Of a DNA stretch of 6,220 nt, positions 1 through 5,698 are shown piece by piece. The notes beneath the pieces are model-generated. The model made no database searches. It was not told where the DNA came from and saw only the letters and a list, made by a program, of their open reading frames with translations. The translations under genes were made by a program, and so were the position numbers. How positions within the stretch are numbered: position 1 is the stretch's first letter; every line of letters begins with the position of its first letter. This DNA is from Spirochaetota bacterium (GTDB lineage: Bacteria; Spirochaetota; B62-G9; DRHN01), in contig JAGLSF010000125.1 in NCBI GenBank assembly GCA_023136305.1, positions 1-6,220 of the forward strand, in the 5' to 3' direction.

Positions 1-451
1 CTCCGGCATGCTGTGAGATCGCCCTCTCCACTGCTGATACATCCTCATCGATGAGAAGAATGAGGGAGCGCAGGATCTCAGGTTCAATGATATAGAGCGC
101 TGCCCTGAAAATACCGATGTCCTTTTCAACGAGAAGTCCCCCGCTACCGGCTGTATGCTGCTGGTTGATATGATGCCCGAGGCCGCTGCCCAAATAAGTG
201 ATGTGTCCCCTTGATTCGGTGATGTGTCTCCCGGGATCTCCCTGTGATGTCTGGCCCTGTGCTGGGCTGTAGCGGGACTCCACGTAGCGTCCATGGAACT
301 TCATTGTGAGTGTACCGCCTGAGGTTGTCTCGAAGACCGGGTCTTTGGATTGAAGGAGTATTTTGCTGTAGAGTGCGGGAGAGTGGCGGCGGAGAAAGAC
401 CAGATTTTCTTCGAAGCGTGCTCTCTGTTCATCGGATACTGGCCGGGCCAT
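1..451 (-). CDS. Maf/DUF115-like protein, N-terminal part (runs off the window)
   Basis: An open frame of 150 codons runs from ATG at 451 to the window edge with no stop, so the C-terminal part lies outside. The N-terminus reads MARPVSDEQRARFEENL and is followed by a hydrophilic helix (LRRHSPALYSKILL). Around residues 90-122 there is a glycine-rich strand-loop pattern, YLGSGLGHHI, then LLVEKDIGIFRAALYIIEP. This pattern (xGxGLGyhi, then a strand ending in an acidic residue and IFRAAL) is what I remember from the motility-associated factor (Maf/MAF_flag10, DUF115) family, whose members are linked to flagellin glycosylation. The start is fixed: an in-frame TAG, the stop of the preceding gene, lies directly before the ATG, and only a weak GAG precedes it, so translational coupling to the upstream gene is likely. 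A Rossmann-like methyltransferase or another DUF115 protein remains possible because the diagnostic C-terminal half is missing. Confidence 0.66.
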   Translation of the reverse strand, partial: MARPVSDEQRARFEENLVFLRRHSPALYSKILLQSKDPVFETTSGGTLTMKFHGRYVESRYSPAQGQTSQGDPGRHITESRGHITYLGSGLGHHINQQHTAGSGGLLVEKDIGIFRAALYIIEPEILRSLILLIDEDVSAVERAISQHAG

Positions 452-2350
452 CTACTCGATCAACTGGAGGATCTCCGAGACACTCCTGCTCTCATTGGGA
501 TATATGGTTCGTAAGGGCGAAAAGGTGAGCGGAAGCTTCTCTTTCTCTTTCTCGAGCATATCCGATACCGCCGACTTGACCTCTCTGATAAGGTCAGTTG
601 CCTCGTCAGTATCCTTCATAACGAACAGAAGCACGACCTTGTTCAGAGAGAGAATGTGCACCACACCCCACTCCGCCACTTTCTTTCGTATCAGATTGCT
701 GAACCGATCGAGGATTCTCCTGTACCGGTCAAATCCCTTTTCGCGCATGATGGCCTTGAAATTCTTTATCTTGAAGGCCACAACGTGGAGGGACGACCGT
801 CTCTTTCTCGCACGTTTTGCTTCACGCTCGAGCAGGGATTCGAAAACCTCAAAAGGTGCGATATTGATCATCCGATTGTAGAGGAGGAAGGGCACCAGAC
901 TCTGTGCAATATGCTGCAGGACGTTCGTCACCCGATTGGTCAATCTGCTGGTCACGCCCTTCATGCGGTGAATGTTGACCACACCGAGGGTCTGTCCGTA
1001 AAATTGAATGGGTACGACGATAAAGGTATTGACCCTCTCCCTGTCCTCTTTTAAAAAACCGTTCAGCCTCTTGTCCATATTATCAGGTATGCCTGCTGTT
1101 CCTTCGCGGAGAATTGCCTTTATTTCCCTGTCGGATTTCGATACCCGGTAACGCGCCACCCCTCGTGGTGAGAGGCCGACCGCTGTAATGACCTCCGGAG
1201 ATCCGCTGCCGTCCCACCCTGCCAGCACGACGCCTGTCTGTATTTCAAATTGCCTCACTATATTCGCAAATACCTCTGAGATGTTCAACTGAGACATGAT
1301 CGAGTAATTGTAAAGCTGAAGCAGGGATAGCAGCTCTTCACGCTGCGTTGAAAGTTTTTCCACCTCATCGCCTGCATTTCTCTCGATAACGGCTGGAACA
1401 ATGAAAAATGAGGCGAGCCTTGCAAGAGTGATGAGCTGTTCCCTCGGCATGCTGGTACTTTTCGGCTGATTTCCCAGGAGAATGAAACCTGCAACATATT
1501 CGCCGAGAGAGATGGGCAGGACGGTCCATGATTCATAGGGTGAGAGAGGAATACAGGCCTCGAGGACCTTCTCATCCTTTATACTCCTCAGTGAAATGAC
1601 CGATTCCCGCTTTTCTGAAATATGGCGTATGAGTTTCGATGATTTACCGATGCTGATCCTCCTGCGCCGACCGCCTGAAGGGGCGAGGTCGATTTTGTCC
1701 GATATGACGGATTCATCTTCCCGATAGCCTCTCCGCTGCGCGGTTATGAGAAATGCGCACTTGCCCTTTCCAAGCCCCATGCAGGTTTCGAGAAGGGCGG
1801 TGCAGAATGCTGCATACCCCTCGGAGGCCACAACCTCTGCAAATCGTTTCAGGAGTTCCAGGGGATCTCCCTGTATGAGGAGTTCTTCAAAGATCTGCGG
1901 CAGGGATTCTGGTTCAGGGGCCTCTTCTTCCTCTTTCACTTCACCCCGGGATACAACCTTCTCAGGAAGCGGTTCTCCGGCGACCTCTGCCGGAGCTGCA
2001 GCCGCGACCTTTTCCAGCTCAGGTACCCGGACGCCTTCTGTCAAGACCTCTTCTTCCTCCTCAACAAATGCACTTTCAGCGGCAAACCGAAGGGCCTTCT
2101 CGAGAAGCCCCACCTTCCCCACCTTCATACCCCGGGGGAGTTGGGCTTCACCGAACCTCTGTGCCTTGACGTAGAGACCTTCTCTTTGACTCTCCCTGAG
2201 GAATCGTTCGGCCTTTGCATGCAGACCGGTGGGCAGAAGGGCCGTTGACTCGAGGGACTTTGAGTACAGCGCTGCCCGTGCCAGCAACCCGGCCATTTTT
2301 TTTTCAGTCTCCAGACTGTAGTGCTGCAGAGCTTTTTCCAGTAAGCCCAT
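452..2350 (-). CDS. GLLxKA-repeat protein with two GAF-like domains and a degenerate GGDEF-like C-terminus
   Basis: This is a 632-residue soluble protein with no signal peptide or membrane segment. Residues 1-93 carry five GLxx[KR]A repeats. Residues 97-150 are an acidic, Ala/Pro/Glu-rich linker. Residues about 154-325 look like a divergent GAF domain, ending in the strand pattern WTVLPISLGEYVAGFILLG. A short charged helix follows (about 325-345). A second GAF domain covers about 350-490 (FIVVPIQFYGQTLGVVNIH near 443-461). The last part, about 500-632, resembles a GGDEF domain (FESLLEREAKRARKRRSSLH, then VVAFKIKNFKAIM), but the active-site position reads SLNKV (568-572), so cyclase activity is not expected. 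ATG at 2350 is preferred over TTG at 2371 because GAGG lies 6 bases before it and the repeat motif begins at its second codon. A role as a sensory or scaffold protein is inferred; ligand and partner are unknown. It probably heads a two-gene unit with the Maf-like gene. Confidence 0.8.
   Translation of the reverse strand: MGLLEKALQHYSLETEKKMAGLLARAALYSKSLESTALLPTGLHAKAERFLRESQREGLYVKAQRFGEAQLPRGMKVGKVGLLEKALRFAAESAFVEEEEEVLTEGVRVPELEKVAAAAPAEVAGEPLPEKVVSRGEVKEEEEAPEPESLPQIFEELLIQGDPLELLKRFAEVVASEGYAAFCTALLETCMGLGKGKCAFLITAQRRGYREDESVISDKIDLAPSGGRRRRISIGKSSKLIRHISEKRESVISLRSIKDEKVLEACIPLSPYESWTVLPISLGEYVAGFILLGNQPKSTSMPREQLITLARLASFFIVPAVIERNAGDEVEKLSTQREELLSLLQLYNYSIMSQLNISEVFANIVRQFEIQTGVVLAGWDGSGSPEVITAVGLSPRGVARYRVSKSDREIKAILREGTAGIPDNMDKRLNGFLKEDRERVNTFIVVPIQFYGQTLGVVNIHRMKGVTSRLTNRVTNVLQHIAQSLVPFLLYNRMINIAPFEVFESLLEREAKRARKRRSSLHVVAFKIKNFKAIMREKGFDRYRRILDRFSNLIRKKVAEWGVVHILSLNKVVLLFVMKDTDEATDLIREVKSAVSDMLEKEKEKLPLTFSPLRTIYPNESRSVSEILQLIE
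2093..2347 (-). repeat. Five GLLxKA-like protein repeats in the GAF protein N-terminus
   Basis: Within the coding sequence, residues 2-86 hold GLLEKA (2), GLLARA (21), GLHAKA (42), GLYVKA (58) and GLLEKA (81), spaced 19, 21, 16 and 23 residues apart. The third, fourth and fifth copies continue as ERF, QRF and LRF, giving a consensus of GLxxKAxRF. The first and last copies share seven residues (GLLEKAL). Spacing is irregular, so these look like short linear or amphipathic helix motifs rather than one folded tandem repeat. I associate an N-terminal MGLLxKA motif with spirochaete proteins, from memory only. Confidence 0.7.
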
Positions 2351-2356
2351 AGTAAT

Positions 2357-2360
2357 CCTC
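2357..2360 (-). promoter_or_regulatory. Ribosome binding site deciding the GAF-protein start
   Basis: On the minus strand the sequence GAGG is followed by six bases (ATTACT) and then ATG at 2350. The longer alternative, TTG at 2371, has no purine-rich element at a usable distance (upstream is AAGTTATTTAC). This supports ATG at 2350. Confidence 0.65.
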
Positions 2361-2363
2361 ACA

Positions 2364-2412
2364 CCAATCAAGTAAATAACTTCTTAAACATTATCGGTCT
2401 CTGCTTGATTGG
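2364..2412. repeat. Perfect 9-bp inverted repeat around the putative promoter
   Basis: CCAATCAAG at 2364-2372 is the exact reverse complement of CTTGATTGG at 2404-2412, with 31 bases between the arms. The candidate -10 at 2391-2398 lies inside the interval. Relative to a start near 2384 the arms would fall at about -28 to -20 and +12 to +20, suitable for an operator pair or, less likely, a long-loop hairpin. No known operator is recognised. Confidence 0.5.
2391..2398 (-). promoter_or_regulatory. Candidate sigma-28-like -10 element (or sigma-70 GATAAT)
   Basis: The minus strand reads ACCGATAA, matching 7 of 8 bases of the flagellar sigma-28 -10 consensus GCCGATAA. Shifted by three bases, the same stretch gives GATAAT, 5 of 6 against the sigma-70 -10. 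The matching -35 is poor in both cases: TTAT lies 15 bases upstream where TAAA is expected for sigma-28. The element ends 40 bases before the ATG at 2350, a sensible leader length. A promoter here is plausible for the GAF/Maf unit, but the sigma factor is uncertain. Confidence 0.38.
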
Positions 2413-2485
2413 GATAAGGGAATAGCGAATTCTCCTGCGCCAAAAAACCCCTTACACAATTGTTTCCATAATGGCACTTACACTG

Positions 2486-2521
2486 AAAAAAATCAACCGT
2501 CAGTGAACCTCTACGCAGAGG
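2486..2521 (-). terminator. Possible weak terminator downstream of the hydrogenase operon
   Basis: In the minus-strand transcript, 23 bases after the hycI stop codon, a stem CCTCT/AGAGG with a 4-base loop (2508-2521) is followed 15 bases later by seven U residues (2486-2492). The stem is short and the U-run is too distant for a classic intrinsic terminator. A second 6-bp inverted repeat (2481-2486 with 2500-2505) places the U-run in its loop. Partial read-through into the GAF gene is therefore possible. Confidence 0.25.
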
Positions 2522-2544
2522 GTCGCATCTGCCCGGGAGGAAAA

Positions 2545-3009
2545 CTAGGGCTGCTCTCTTGCCGCGGCAATCAGGTTGACAAGCTCATCGAGGCTGTCCT
2601 CGAGCGGGGCAGTCAGCCCCTGTCCCAAATCAGTACTGCGAGGCTGAACACCGAGCAGATACACATCAGCATCGACAGCCTCCCTCAGGTATTGCATGAA
2701 AACGGCGGGTGAAAGGGTGTGGGTGGAGAATCCAGTTTTCAGAATATCCTCTTCTGTCAGAAGCTGATAGGCCCCTGGTTTCATGAAGAGCTGCACGGCG
2801 TCGATGATGACGACCGTGTCGGGCTGCTCCTTCACGATCGCCCCGAAGCTGTTTTCAGGCACCTGACCTGCATTGATGCAGGGACAGTCTATCCTGTCCC
2901 GCAATCTCTCAATGACGAGGGGTCCGATTCCGTCATCGCTGCGCAGCTCATTTCCTATGCCGACAAAGACCGTCCTGCCCCTGAATATGTCTTTAAAGGA
3001 ATTGTTCAT
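2545..3009 (-). CDS. hycI: Hydrogenase maturation protease, HycI family (peptidase A31)
   Basis: This 154-residue protein has the family's usual length and its hallmark FVGIGNELRSDDGIG (residues 15-29). In E. coli HycI the nickel-sensing residues are two Asp and one His; the likely equivalents here are D25, D70 (VVIIDAVQL) and H97 (STHTLSP). The enzyme would recognise nickel already inserted in the hydrogenase large subunit and clip off its C-terminal tail, allowing the active site to close. The target is almost certainly the large subunit encoded two genes upstream, which retains a 35-residue tail after its last Cys motif. The gene follows the ferredoxin gene by 6 bases. There is no clear Shine-Dalgarno before the ATG, suggesting coupling to the preceding gene. 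It is the last gene of the hydrogenase operon. Confidence 0.9.
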   Translation of the reverse strand: MNNSFKDIFRGRTVFVGIGNELRSDDGIGPLVIERLRDRIDCPCINAGQVPENSFGAIVKEQPDTVVIIDAVQLFMKPGAYQLLTEEDILKTGFSTHTLSPAVFMQYLREAVDADVYLLGVQPRSTDLGQGLTAPLEDSLDELVNLIAAAREQP

Positions 3010-3015
3010 AAGGTG

Positions 3016-3621
3016 TTAGGTGAGGGTGGTTTCACGTCTGCAGCGCGCACACAGAATCTTAAACCTGTCCGAGCGGCCGGAGTCTCGCAGCGCTGAGACG
3101 ATGTTCTCATCAATGACGCCCAGTTCCTTGAGCTTCGAGTAGTAGAGGGTGGGGCTCGAAAAGCTCAGCTCACCGATTCTCTCTGATATCCATCTCAGAT
3201 GGTCCTTGCAGGCAATGACCTCTCCGCATATCTCACAGAGCTGGAGCTCCTTGTCGATTGTTTCGAAGGATTCGGTTTTGCGGTCGAAAAAGGCCAGCTC
3301 CCAGTCATTGGACAGCTTTATCCCCTCATTATCGGCGATGCAGGCCAGCTCGCAGGTTCCGCAGAATATGCAGGTATCGGTGTAGTGGTACATCACTCGC
3401 TTCGCTTCTCCACCGTCGGTAATGTCCTCATGCCCGATCGCCTCAGCGGGACATACCTGTTCGCAGGCGAGACAGCCAACACACTTGTCGGGATCGTACT
3501 TCGGTTGTCCCCTGAAGCTCTTGTACGGAACATGCGGCTTGTAGGGAAATTTGGAGGTGTAGGGCCCCACAATAAGGGCCTTTATTGCTTCCACGAGCTC
3601 GCGTGCTTTCGGTAATTTCAT
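3016..3621 (-). CDS. echF: Ech/HycF-like ferredoxin subunit with 2[4Fe-4S] and an extra C-terminal Cys4 site
   Basis: This 201-residue polyferredoxin subunit belongs to the NuoI/EchF/HycF group and is the likely electron entry or exit point with soluble ferredoxin. The first cluster motif is C47-x2-C50-x2-C53-x3-C57-P, the second C84-x2-C87-x2-C90-x3-C94, giving two [4Fe-4S] clusters. The N-terminus (residues 1-40) is basic and Pro/Tyr-rich, as expected for docking on the membrane arm. Beyond residue 125 there is an extension of about 75 residues with C129-x2-C132, C138, H141 and a distal C191-x2-C194. This is reminiscent of the C-terminal CxxC pair of E. coli HycF and is absent from minimal EchF proteins. 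The ATG overlaps the large-subunit stop as ATGA, and GGGG sits 5 bases before it. By synteny and motifs this is the hydrogenase ferredoxin subunit, not a free ferredoxin. Confidence 0.88.
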   Translation of the reverse strand: MKLPKARELVEAIKALIVGPYTSKFPYKPHVPYKSFRGQPKYDPDKCVGCLACEQVCPAEAIGHEDITDGGEAKRVMYHYTDTCIFCGTCELACIADNEGIKLSNDWELAFFDRKTESFETIDKELQLCEICGEVIACKDHLRWISERIGELSFSSPTLYYSKLKELGVIDENIVSALRDSGRSDRFKILCARCRRETTLT

Positions 3622-4802
3622 GGCATCCCCATCTCCCTCTTCATTCTTGCGGTCTTCTCCTGTGAGAGCTTCACCAGGTCGGGACCTCCGAACAGCCTCT
3701 TCCCCTCCACATCGCGCACCGCCATCCTCTCTGTGCAGCAGTAGCAGGGGTCGATGGCTGCGAGTATGATGGTCGCATACGATATTGTCTCACCGATGAC
3801 GGTCGCCTTGTAGGTCGGCAGGTTCATGAACGTGGGAGCACGCACCTTGTGCCTTGCAGGCCGGTTGGTTCCGTCGCTGCGTATGTAGTGAAAGGTCTCG
3901 CCGCGGGGCGCTTCATGCGCGCCTATGCCCTCGCCGGGGGGGATATCCTTGATATTGAGGTCGATCTCTCCACCGGGGAGCTCAGCAATGCAGGTCTTGA
4001 CTATCTTGATGGATTCGTAGGTTTCGAGCACCCGCACCACGACCTTGTCAAAGACATCGCCGTTCTCGGTGACGATCATGTCCCAGTCCACCCGGTCATA
4101 GGCTCCGTAGGGTGCGTCCTTTCGCACGTCCTTTGCAACACCCGATGCCCTCGCCGTGGGGCCCAGTGCAGAGTAGTCGATTACCTCCTCCTTGGTGAGT
4201 ATGCCGATTCCCTTCAACCGGGCGTGGAGCACCGGGTCGTCGAGAATGGCTTTCTTCAGCCGGTCCACCGTGGGTATGATGCCGTCTATCTTCCTGAGAA
4301 CGAGTGGTATATCATCCATGTTAAAATCACGCCTGACCCCGCCCGGCTTGAATATGGCGTAGTTGTTGCGGTTCCCAGTCAGGATCTCACAAACGTCGAG
4401 AATCTCCTCCCGCAGCTTCCACACCCAGTGATATATAGTGTTGTACCCGAGAAAATGGCCGGCAAGGCCGAGCCAGAGCAGATGGGAGTGTATGCGCTCC
4501 GTCTCGGCAATGATGGTGCGGATGTACTTTGCCCTGTCGGGAACCTCCACAGGAATAACATCCTCCACCGCCCTCGTGTAGGCAAAGGGATGGGAGGTGG
4601 AGCAGATGCCGCAGATACGTTCGATCACAAAGGTCGCCTGATCAAAGGACTTCATCTCCGAGAGTTTCTCAATTCCCCTGTGGTTGTAGCCGATGCTCAC
4701 GTCCATGTCCACAACCGTCTCGCCGTCCACCGTAAGCGTGAAGAATTCAGGCTCCTCCTGAAGGGGATGCCAGGGTCCAATGGGTATTACCGATTTAGCC
4801 AT
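3618..4802 (-). CDS. echE: Ech-type [NiFe] hydrogenase, large (catalytic) subunit
   Basis: This 394-residue catalytic subunit of a group 4 membrane-bound hydrogenase is homologous to NuoD of complex I. The N-terminus has the typical IPIGPWHP and GYNHRGIEK (38-46). The nickel site is complete: RIC64GIC67 with H71, and DPC353YCC356TER near the C-terminus, so it is a true hydrogenase rather than a complex I 49-kDa subunit. After R359 comes a 35-residue tail starting MAVRDV, strikingly like the cleaved tail of E. coli HycE, where processing falls between Arg and Met. This implies maturation by the hycI product encoded downstream. The start is ATG at 4802, which overlaps the preceding stop as TGATG and has AGGGG 6 bases upstream; GTG at 4805 is less well placed. 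The protein should sit on the cytoplasmic side, bound to the EchC-like small subunit and the membrane arm. Confidence 0.94.
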   Translation of the reverse strand: MAKSVIPIGPWHPLQEEPEFFTLTVDGETVVDMDVSIGYNHRGIEKLSEMKSFDQATFVIERICGICSTSHPFAYTRAVEDVIPVEVPDRAKYIRTIIAETERIHSHLLWLGLAGHFLGYNTIYHWVWKLREEILDVCEILTGNRNNYAIFKPGGVRRDFNMDDIPLVLRKIDGIIPTVDRLKKAILDDPVLHARLKGIGILTKEEVIDYSALGPTARASGVAKDVRKDAPYGAYDRVDWDMIVTENGDVFDKVVVRVLETYESIKIVKTCIAELPGGEIDLNIKDIPPGEGIGAHEAPRGETFHYIRSDGTNRPARHKVRAPTFMNLPTYKATVIGETISYATIILAAIDPCYCCTERMAVRDVEGKRLFGGPDLVKLSQEKTARMKREMGMP

Positions 4803-5278
4803 CACACACCCCTATCTCTGATTGCATTCTTGTCCCACTCCTCATAATCCGTTCTCAGCGGATACACACCCTCAGGCCACTCGTCCGGCAGGAGCAGTCT
4901 CTTCATCTCCGGATGCCCCTTGAACTCGATGCCGAGCAGCTCGCTCATTTCACGTTCGATCCAGTTTACAGCCTTGAACTCCGTTGTCAGGGAATCGATG
5001 ACAGGTTTTTTCCTGTCGAGCTTCACCCGCAGAGAGATGAGAAGGTTGATGTACTCCAGGGAGAAGTGGTAGAGAATCTCAATATGGCTGCGCGCGTCCA
5101 CACCTGACGCGATATTGAAACGTGCCTCGAGGTCCTTGAATATGTACGACCCGACCCGTACGATTGATTCGGGCTTTATCTCCATGTACACCCGCTTGGG
5201 CGACTTGTCAAGGAGGTCAACGATATCGTCCTTGAACCGTGTCTGAAGGTCCTTAAGTACCTGTTCCCGCGTTCTCAT
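4802..5278 (-). CDS. echD: NuoC/EchD-like 30-kDa-type subunit of the hydrogenase
   Basis: This 158-residue protein is homologous to the complex I 30-kDa subunit (NuoC). Its C-terminal half carries the family signature: NWIEREMSELLGIEFKGHP, then KRLLLPDEWPEGVYPLRTDY (about 112-150). It binds no cofactor in the family and stabilises the contact between small and large subunits. A separate short NuoC-like protein matches Ech and Mbh hydrogenases; in E. coli HycE the domain is fused to the large subunit. The frame is open as far as 5434, but the extra 52 residues would lie wholly within the small-subunit gene and look unlike the family. ATG at 5278 overlaps the small-subunit stop as ATGA and has AAGGTG and AGGGA just before it, so it is taken as the start. 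Confidence 0.9.
   Translation of the reverse strand: MRTREQVLKDLQTRFKDDIVDLLDKSPKRVYMEIKPESIVRVGSYIFKDLEARFNIASGVDARSHIEILYHFSLEYINLLISLRVKLDRKKPVIDSLTTEFKAVNWIEREMSELLGIEFKGHPEMKRLLLPDEWPEGVYPLRTDYEEWDKNAIRDRGV
4809..4813 (-). promoter_or_regulatory. Ribosome binding site deciding the large-subunit start
   Basis: AGGGG lies six bases before ATG at 4802 and only three before the alternative GTG at 4805, favouring the ATG. The site lies inside the last codons of the preceding gene, consistent with translational coupling. Confidence 0.65.
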
Positions 5279-5697
5279 GTTCCCTTCACCTTCTGAATGA
5301 GTTTTACCACACCCCCGATTATTGCCTCGGGTTTCGGCGGGCAGCCGGGTATGTACACACTGACGGGTATGATCTTGTCGAGCGGTACGGGGCAGTTGTA
5401 GCTGTGTATGAACAGACCCCTCGAGAGAGAACATTCACCGATTGCAACCACCACACAGGGCTGTGGTGCCTGTTCGTAGAGCGTCTTCAGCCTGCCCGCG
5501 GACTTGCGGTTGCATGAGCCTGTAACGAGAAGCACGTCAGCATGTTTTATGCTCCCCACCAGCAGCATGCCGAACCGTTCAATATCGAAACGCGGCGTCA
5601 GGCAGTCGAGAATTTCAATATCACAGTTGTTACAGCTCCCCGTGGACAGGTGAAACACCCACGGCGATTTCAACATGGCATTTACGGCAAAGCTCAT
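5275..5697 (-). CDS. echC: Ech-type [NiFe] hydrogenase, small subunit (NuoB-like)
   Basis: This 140-residue small subunit resembles EchC, HycG and NuoB. It carries the single proximal [4Fe-4S] cluster that exchanges electrons with the Ni-Fe site. Likely ligands are C22 and C25 (TGSCNNCDIEIL), C89 (AIGECSLSRG) and C119 (YIPGCPPKPEAI). The first pair is the hydrogenase-type CxxC and not the tandem CC of NuoB. Flanking motifs typical of the family are PRFDIERFGMLLVGS (35-49) and HADVLLVTG (52-60). The segment after VTG reads SCNRKSAG, where I expect PVTRQ-like residues, adding C62; C32, C81 and C102 are also extra. The start at 5697 follows the NuoH-like stop by one base and has GGGGA 6 bases upstream; the ATG-like position at 5730 would overlap the previous gene and add atypical residues. 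Confidence 0.92.
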   Translation of the reverse strand: MSFAVNAMLKSPWVFHLSTGSCNNCDIEILDCLTPRFDIERFGMLLVGSIKHADVLLVTGSCNRKSAGRLKTLYEQAPQPCVVVAIGECSLSRGLFIHSYNCPVPLDKIIPVSVYIPGCPPKPEAIIGGVVKLIQKVKGT

Positions 5698-5698
5698 T

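Noticed and set aside
1746..2174. Plus-strand open frame opposite the repeat and linker region of the GAF protein
   Set aside because: The translation is a Ser/Arg/Thr-rich low-complexity mirror of the acidic linker, with no domain and no ribosome-binding support.
2351..2371. TTG start adding seven residues to the GAF protein
   Set aside because: No ribosome-binding sequence precedes it, and it lies within the inverted repeat; ATG at 2350 has GAGG six bases upstream.
2472..2486. Sigma-54-like element TGGCAC-N5-CTGA on the plus strand
   Set aside because: The obligatory GC of the -12 part is missing, and it would fire antisense into the hydrogenase operon with no plus-strand gene to serve.
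2372..2544. A small gene, tRNA or riboswitch in the gap between the blocks
   Set aside because: No open frame with a ribosome-binding site, no cloverleaf and no recognisable aptamer; only the inverted repeats and promoter-like element listed above.
3849..4847. A 332-codon open frame on the plus strand opposite the hydrogenase large subunit
   Set aside because: It lies almost entirely antisense to a strongly supported catalytic gene, shows no recognisable domain, and is explained by codon bias leaving few stops on the opposite strand.
5279..5434. A 52-residue N-terminal extension of the NuoC-like subunit
   Set aside because: It overlaps the small-subunit gene completely, has no family resemblance, and the ATG at 5278 has an ATGA overlap with good ribosome-binding sequence.
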